Part shown: positions 31,700-34,701 of the stretch, one piece after another
How positions within the stretch are numbered: position 1 is the stretch's first letter
Layout: the number at the start of each line of letters is the position of its first letter
Origin: Cytophagales bacterium
GTDB lineage: Bacteria > Bacteroidota > Bacteroidia > Cytophagales > Cyclobacteriaceae
Direction of reading: 5' to 3'
Length of the DNA stretch: 34,701 bases
Assembly (NCBI GenBank): GCA_029262955.1
Contig: JAJCYL010000173.1
Location: forward strand, 1-34,701
Made by a program: the position numbers and the translations under genes
Notes under the pieces: model-generated
Databases searched by the model: none
What the model was told of the DNA's origin: nothing
What the model saw: the letters and a program-made list of their open reading frames with translations, nothing else

Positions 31700-32983
31700 C
31701 TAATTCTTAGATTCAAGTAACTCCTCGATCTTATTCCTGGCATTCTCATTGGATGGATTAAGCTCTAGAGATTTCTTATAGTTCATAATTGACAATTCAG
31801 TATCACCAGCCAGCATGTATCCTTCCCCGAGACTGTCATGGGCATTTGCAGATTTAGGGAAGGCATGAATTATCAATTTAAATGTCTCAATAGCCTCTTC
31901 ATATTTCTTTTCAGTGAGCAAGTCATACCCTCGAGAAGTCAAGATGTTTTCATCTAACATTACCCATGTGGGTTGGAGTTTTCTGGCATTTGCAACCGCA
32001 TCCGTCGCTTCATTGAATTTTTGAGCTTCAAGCAATTCAAGAATCTGTGACTGGGTACGAGGCGAGGGTTTTCCAGCTTTTTGGTAGGCGGCTGCCAAAT
32101 TGGTAAAGTTGGCATGCTCATCAGGAAAGGCTACCACTAAATATTCAAAAACATTTATCGCATTTTCAATATCACCAGATTCCAGCAAATCATAACCAGC
32201 CAGTTCAAGTTCCCCATAGTATAAATAATCGAATGAGACTGATAGAATTTTTTCAGGACTAGTTGCCTTTTTGATTTCGTTTAAAAAACGATCTTCCAGG
32301 TAGGGGTTTTGATAATCGATTATGCCAAGTCCGGGTTTCCACTTATCATATTCCATATACCTGGCTACCTTCTCAGCCACTCTCCTCCCTGCCAGTCTTT
32401 GCACAAGGTGAAGAGATCCTTCAATTCCTGATGATACTCCTCCGGAAGTAATGATTTTACCAGAATCAACATACTTGGTATTAATAAGTACTTCTGTCAA
32501 AAGTGACTTTTGGCTTAAATAAAATGTAGAGCCCCAATGGGTCGTTGCTCTCTTGTGTTCTAATAGCCCTGCTTTCTCTGCAATAAATGCTCCGGTACAA
32601 ACGGTCAGCACCACCTCTGCCTCCTTATTGGATTTCTCCACCCATTCCATAATTTTTATATCTTTGAGTGCCTTTCCAGTTTGACCTCCAGGCAGAATAA
32701 TAATATCAGGTTTAGGACAGTTGTCTACCGAAAAGTTGGGATTAACACTCAAAAAGGTTTGACTGGTAATTGGCGCTTCGGAAGACGCAACCGTATAGAC
32801 GTTGAAACCAACAAGGTCACTGAACCGTCCGGCAACTGAGAAAACCTCTCCTGGTCCGGCAAAATCGAAGAGTTCAACACCTTCATGAACGAGAATCGCT
32901 ACATTCAATATTTTTTTCTCAAGGTCTTGGGCACTTGTGAAGTGTGCAATAGGCAATAAAACTATAATCAGGATAAATCTCAT
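31700..32983 (-). CDS. Secreted DJ-1/PfpI domain fused to TPR repeats
   Basis: A signal peptide (MRFILIIVLLPIAHFTSA, before QDL) precedes a DJ-1/PfpI domain (about 25-215). It has the nucleophile elbow Cys129 in LTVCTGAFIAEKAGLL, the following RATTHW with His149, and the acidic Glu46 in AGPGEVF. This matches the isonitrile-hydratase/AraC-N-terminal branch (class-I glutamine amidotransferase-like). Residues about 250-427 carry TPR-type helix pairs (LTEKKYEEAIETFKLIIHAF, LNPSNENARNKIEELLES). TPRs usually bind protein partners, so this may be an exported regulator or hydrolase docked to another protein. The catalytic set is intact but the substrate is unknown. Confidence 0.87.
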   Translation of the reverse strand: MRFILIIVLLPIAHFTSAQDLEKKILNVAILVHEGVELFDFAGPGEVFSVAGRFSDLVGFNVYTVASSEAPITSQTFLSVNPNFSVDNCPKPDIIILPGGQTGKALKDIKIMEWVEKSNKEAEVVLTVCTGAFIAEKAGLLEHKRATTHWGSTFYLSQKSLLTEVLINTKYVDSGKIITSGGVSSGIEGSLHLVQRLAGRRVAEKVARYMEYDKWKPGLGIIDYQNPYLEDRFLNEIKKATSPEKILSVSFDYLYYGELELAGYDLLESGDIENAINVFEYLVVAFPDEHANFTNLAAAYQKAGKPSPRTQSQILELLEAQKFNEATDAVANARKLQPTWVMLDENILTSRGYDLLTEKKYEEAIETFKLIIHAFPKSANAHDSLGEGYMLAGDTELSIMNYKKSLELNPSNENARNKIEELLESKN

Positions 32984-33502
32984 ATCAGCTAAAATTGTAA
33001 CTCAATTATAGACTTTAAGAATCTATAAATCAGGTCATTAAAGGGCTGATATGTGCTTTTGGAACTATTCGAACAACAAAAGACTACTACTTGATCCTCA
33101 TAATAGTTAAGATTATCTGTCAGGTTAGGACATGTACCAACTAACTGATTGTTTGTCGCCATTTGCCCATGCTGATCTAACCTCTCCTTTATTGTTGAGA
33201 ATTGCAATATGCTTTGCGTAAAGTACTAAAATTGTTTCTATGTGGTTTTTTGGACGCAGAACTCTTCGGTATTTAAAACTTAATATTTGAAATCATTTTT
33301 TATAGACCGAATAAAAAGTCTGAGCACTTGTTTTATTAAACCATCAGTTTTTTGAAAATTTCTATTCTAATCGCATAAGTAGCTCAATCTAATAATTTGT
33401 CTGAACGGTTCTAAACGTCCATATCCAACCCAGAATTAGTCAACTGCTCAATTACGATTAACTAACATTATCTCGTAAAATGCACCTTTAAACAATATCA
33501 AA
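32984..33502. other. Divergent intergenic region, 519 bases
   Basis: This AT-rich gap separates the DJ-1/TPR gene from the last propeller gene. A 72-codon minus-strand frame (32989-33207) is open, but its composition (DQVVVFCCSNSSKST) does not suggest a known protein and I do not call it. No exact TAnnTTTG element, strong hairpin or relic was recognised. Confidence 0.4.
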
Positions 33503-34701
33503 ATGGGAAGACACATAATAAAGTCTGTCTTTATTCTATTTTTAGTCTTCGGATACTCCCAGGTATTGTCTGGACAGGCATACATTAACAATGTGAGACC
33601 TGACTGGTCTCCTGATGGGGATAGAATTCTTTTCTCTTCAAATAGAACTGGTAATTACGAGATATTTGTAATGAATTCAAATGGTGAAAATTTAACTCAA
33701 CTTACGAATAATGGAGCTAAAAATCTAAGTCCAGTTTGGTCAACAAATGGTGAATACATTGCATTTTCTTCCGATATGAAAGGGGCTAATGATATTTACG
33801 CAATGAAATCTGACGGATCGGAAGTAAGGCAGCTCACAAAAATTGGATCCGCACTAAACCCTTCTTGGTCTCCCGACAATGGGCAGTTGGTTTTTATGAG
33901 TGGCATTGAGGTGGGTGACTATACTCTCAATATTGTTAGTGTGGAGTCTTTAGAGGTAAAGCAGCTAATTAAAGTGGATGATGGGACGACACCATCTTGG
34001 TCTTCTAATGGAGGCTCCATTCTATTTGATGACTATGACACTGCGAGGCAAAATCCAGATGTTAGAAGGAAAGAATGGGGTCTGTTTTTTATTGATTCTG
34101 ACGGTCGAAACAAAAGAACTTTCTCCAAAAACGTAAGGGAAATCTATGGGAAATGGTCTCCTGACGGAAATCAAATAGCTTTTTCAAGTATGCGTGATGG
34201 TAATTATGAAGTCTACATCAGCAATAAAAACGGGGACAAACTCCGCCGAATGACTCATTCTTCTGGAAGAGATTATTGGATGACCTGGTCTCCTGATATG
34301 ACTCAATTTGCTTTTTCATCCAATCGAAATGGCAATTTTGATATTTACGCTATGGGTGAGGATGGCTCGAATTTAAAACGACTTACGAGACAACCCGAAG
34401 GAGAATTAATAACGAGGATAAAAGAAGAAGGACTACAAGAAACCTCCAATTTTTATAAGAAAACAGTAGCACAAAGTCCGGATACTGTGCTTTTTGATTC
34501 TAGAAATATTTACGATTTCGCATATGCTTTAATAAGTGATGGAGAGTTCCACTCTGCTAAATCATTGTTCAATTTTTTGGCCGAAATTTCGGATGATTTA
34601 AGTGGTTCTGCCAGAGGATTTGCTGATTTATTTTATGCCAAAGGTGACAAAGAAAAAGCAATTGAACAGTATAAAAAATATCTTCAGCTAAAACCACAGG
34701 C
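33503..34701 (+). CDS. TolB-like beta-propeller plus TPR protein, C-terminus outside the window
   Basis: From the ATG at 33503 the frame is open to the window end (399 codons). A signal peptide (SVFILFLVFGYSQVLSG, before QAY) is followed by at least six PD40 repeats: VRPDWSPDGDRILFSSNRTG, PVWSTNGEYIAFSSDMKG, PSWSPDNGQLVFMSG, GKWSPDGNQIAFSSMRDG and MTWSPDMTQFAFSSNRNG. After about residue 310 the sequence turns helical with a TPR-like pair (FHSAKSLFNFLAEI, GDKEKAIEQYKKYLQLKP). The combination of propeller and TPR parallels the separate propeller and DJ-1/TPR genes on the other strand. Exported sensing or scaffold roles are possible; the enzyme content of the missing end is unknown. Confidence 0.85.
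   Translation, partial: MGRHIIKSVFILFLVFGYSQVLSGQAYINNVRPDWSPDGDRILFSSNRTGNYEIFVMNSNGENLTQLTNNGAKNLSPVWSTNGEYIAFSSDMKGANDIYAMKSDGSEVRQLTKIGSALNPSWSPDNGQLVFMSGIEVGDYTLNIVSVESLEVKQLIKVDDGTTPSWSSNGGSILFDDYDTARQNPDVRRKEWGLFFIDSDGRNKRTFSKNVREIYGKWSPDGNQIAFSSMRDGNYEVYISNKNGDKLRRMTHSSGRDYWMTWSPDMTQFAFSSNRNGNFDIYAMGEDGSNLKRLTRQPEGELITRIKEEGLQETSNFYKKTVAQSPDTVLFDSRNIYDFAYALISDGEFHSAKSLFNFLAEISDDLSGSARGFADLFYAKGDKEKAIEQYKKYLQLKPQ

Noticed and set aside
32989..33207. 72-codon minus-strand frame just upstream of the DJ-1/TPR gene
   Set aside because: Composition is not convincing and no domain is recognisable. It ends a few bases before the next start, so it deserves a homology check, but I cannot support it.
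1..34701. CRISPR array, tRNA, rRNA, insertion sequence or prophage
   Set aside because: No regularly spaced repeats, cloverleaf-like segments, transposase-like proteins or phage genes were seen on either strand.

Overview
The window looks like chromosomal DNA of a member of the Bacteroidota, probably the order Cytophagales. The evidence is AT-leaning coding sequence, few Shine-Dalgarno sites, promoter elements of the Bacteroidota form TAnnTTTG (1546 and 8462), TolB-like propeller proteins, lipoproteins, and an AbiEii/DUF6088 pair. I see no rRNA, tRNA, CRISPR array, insertion sequence or phage gene. Genus cannot be set from this sequence alone.

Layout. (1) 1-1183: the start of a lipoprotein gene on the minus strand and an exported superoxide dismutase. 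(2) 1510-8281: a tightly packed efflux operon of TetR regulator, TolC, HlyD-type adaptor lipoprotein, two ABC ATPases and two ABC-2 permeases, headed by a clear palindromic operator over its promoter. (3) 8282-16457: a stress block with an orphan PAS-PAS histidine kinase, a cation/proton antiporter, Hsp20, a DUF302 protein, PfkB-type phosphofructokinase and a HAD phosphatase fused to a HerA/FtsK-like ATPase. (4) 16652-20299: a sulfur cluster on the minus strand: sulfide:quinone reductase-like flavoprotein, single-cysteine DsrC/TusE protein, DsrE-family protein and a FadL-type outer-membrane channel. (5) 20540-27122: a phasin-like helical protein, an orphan double-headed ArsA ATPase with a tiny overlapping upstream ORF, a YbdG-type mechanosensitive channel and glycogen phosphorylase. 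(6) 27460-29224: a CNNM/CorC-like membrane protein and a decayed AbiE-type toxin-antitoxin pair. (7) 29255-34701: a secreted lipocalin-like protein, two TolB-like propeller proteins (the last cut by the window end) and a secreted DJ-1/PfpI-TPR fusion.

The most striking feature lies between the genes. Translating the gaps by eye reveals a set of gene relics: a short-chain dehydrogenase reduced to its two ends joined in frame, and remnants of UspA, adenylate kinase, an RpoD-type sigma factor, cardiolipin synthase, a DUF6088 antitoxin and its AbiEii toxin. Several unassigned peptide-coding tails are also present. Most of these families belong with stress, dormancy or envelope functions, as do the intact genes around them. 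I infer a stress-survival island that grew by gene accretion and is shrinking by internal deletion.

How the genes may work together: the kinase could sense oxygen or redox state (its first PAS domain carries FixL-like positions). PfkB and glycogen phosphorylase would supply glycolytic flux from stored glucan, Hsp20 protects proteins, and the SQR/DsrC/DsrE set handles sulfide or sulfane sulfur. The antiporter and mechanosensitive channel deal with ion and osmotic stress, and the SOD and efflux pump with oxidants and toxic compounds. This functional link is inference from gene neighbourhood.
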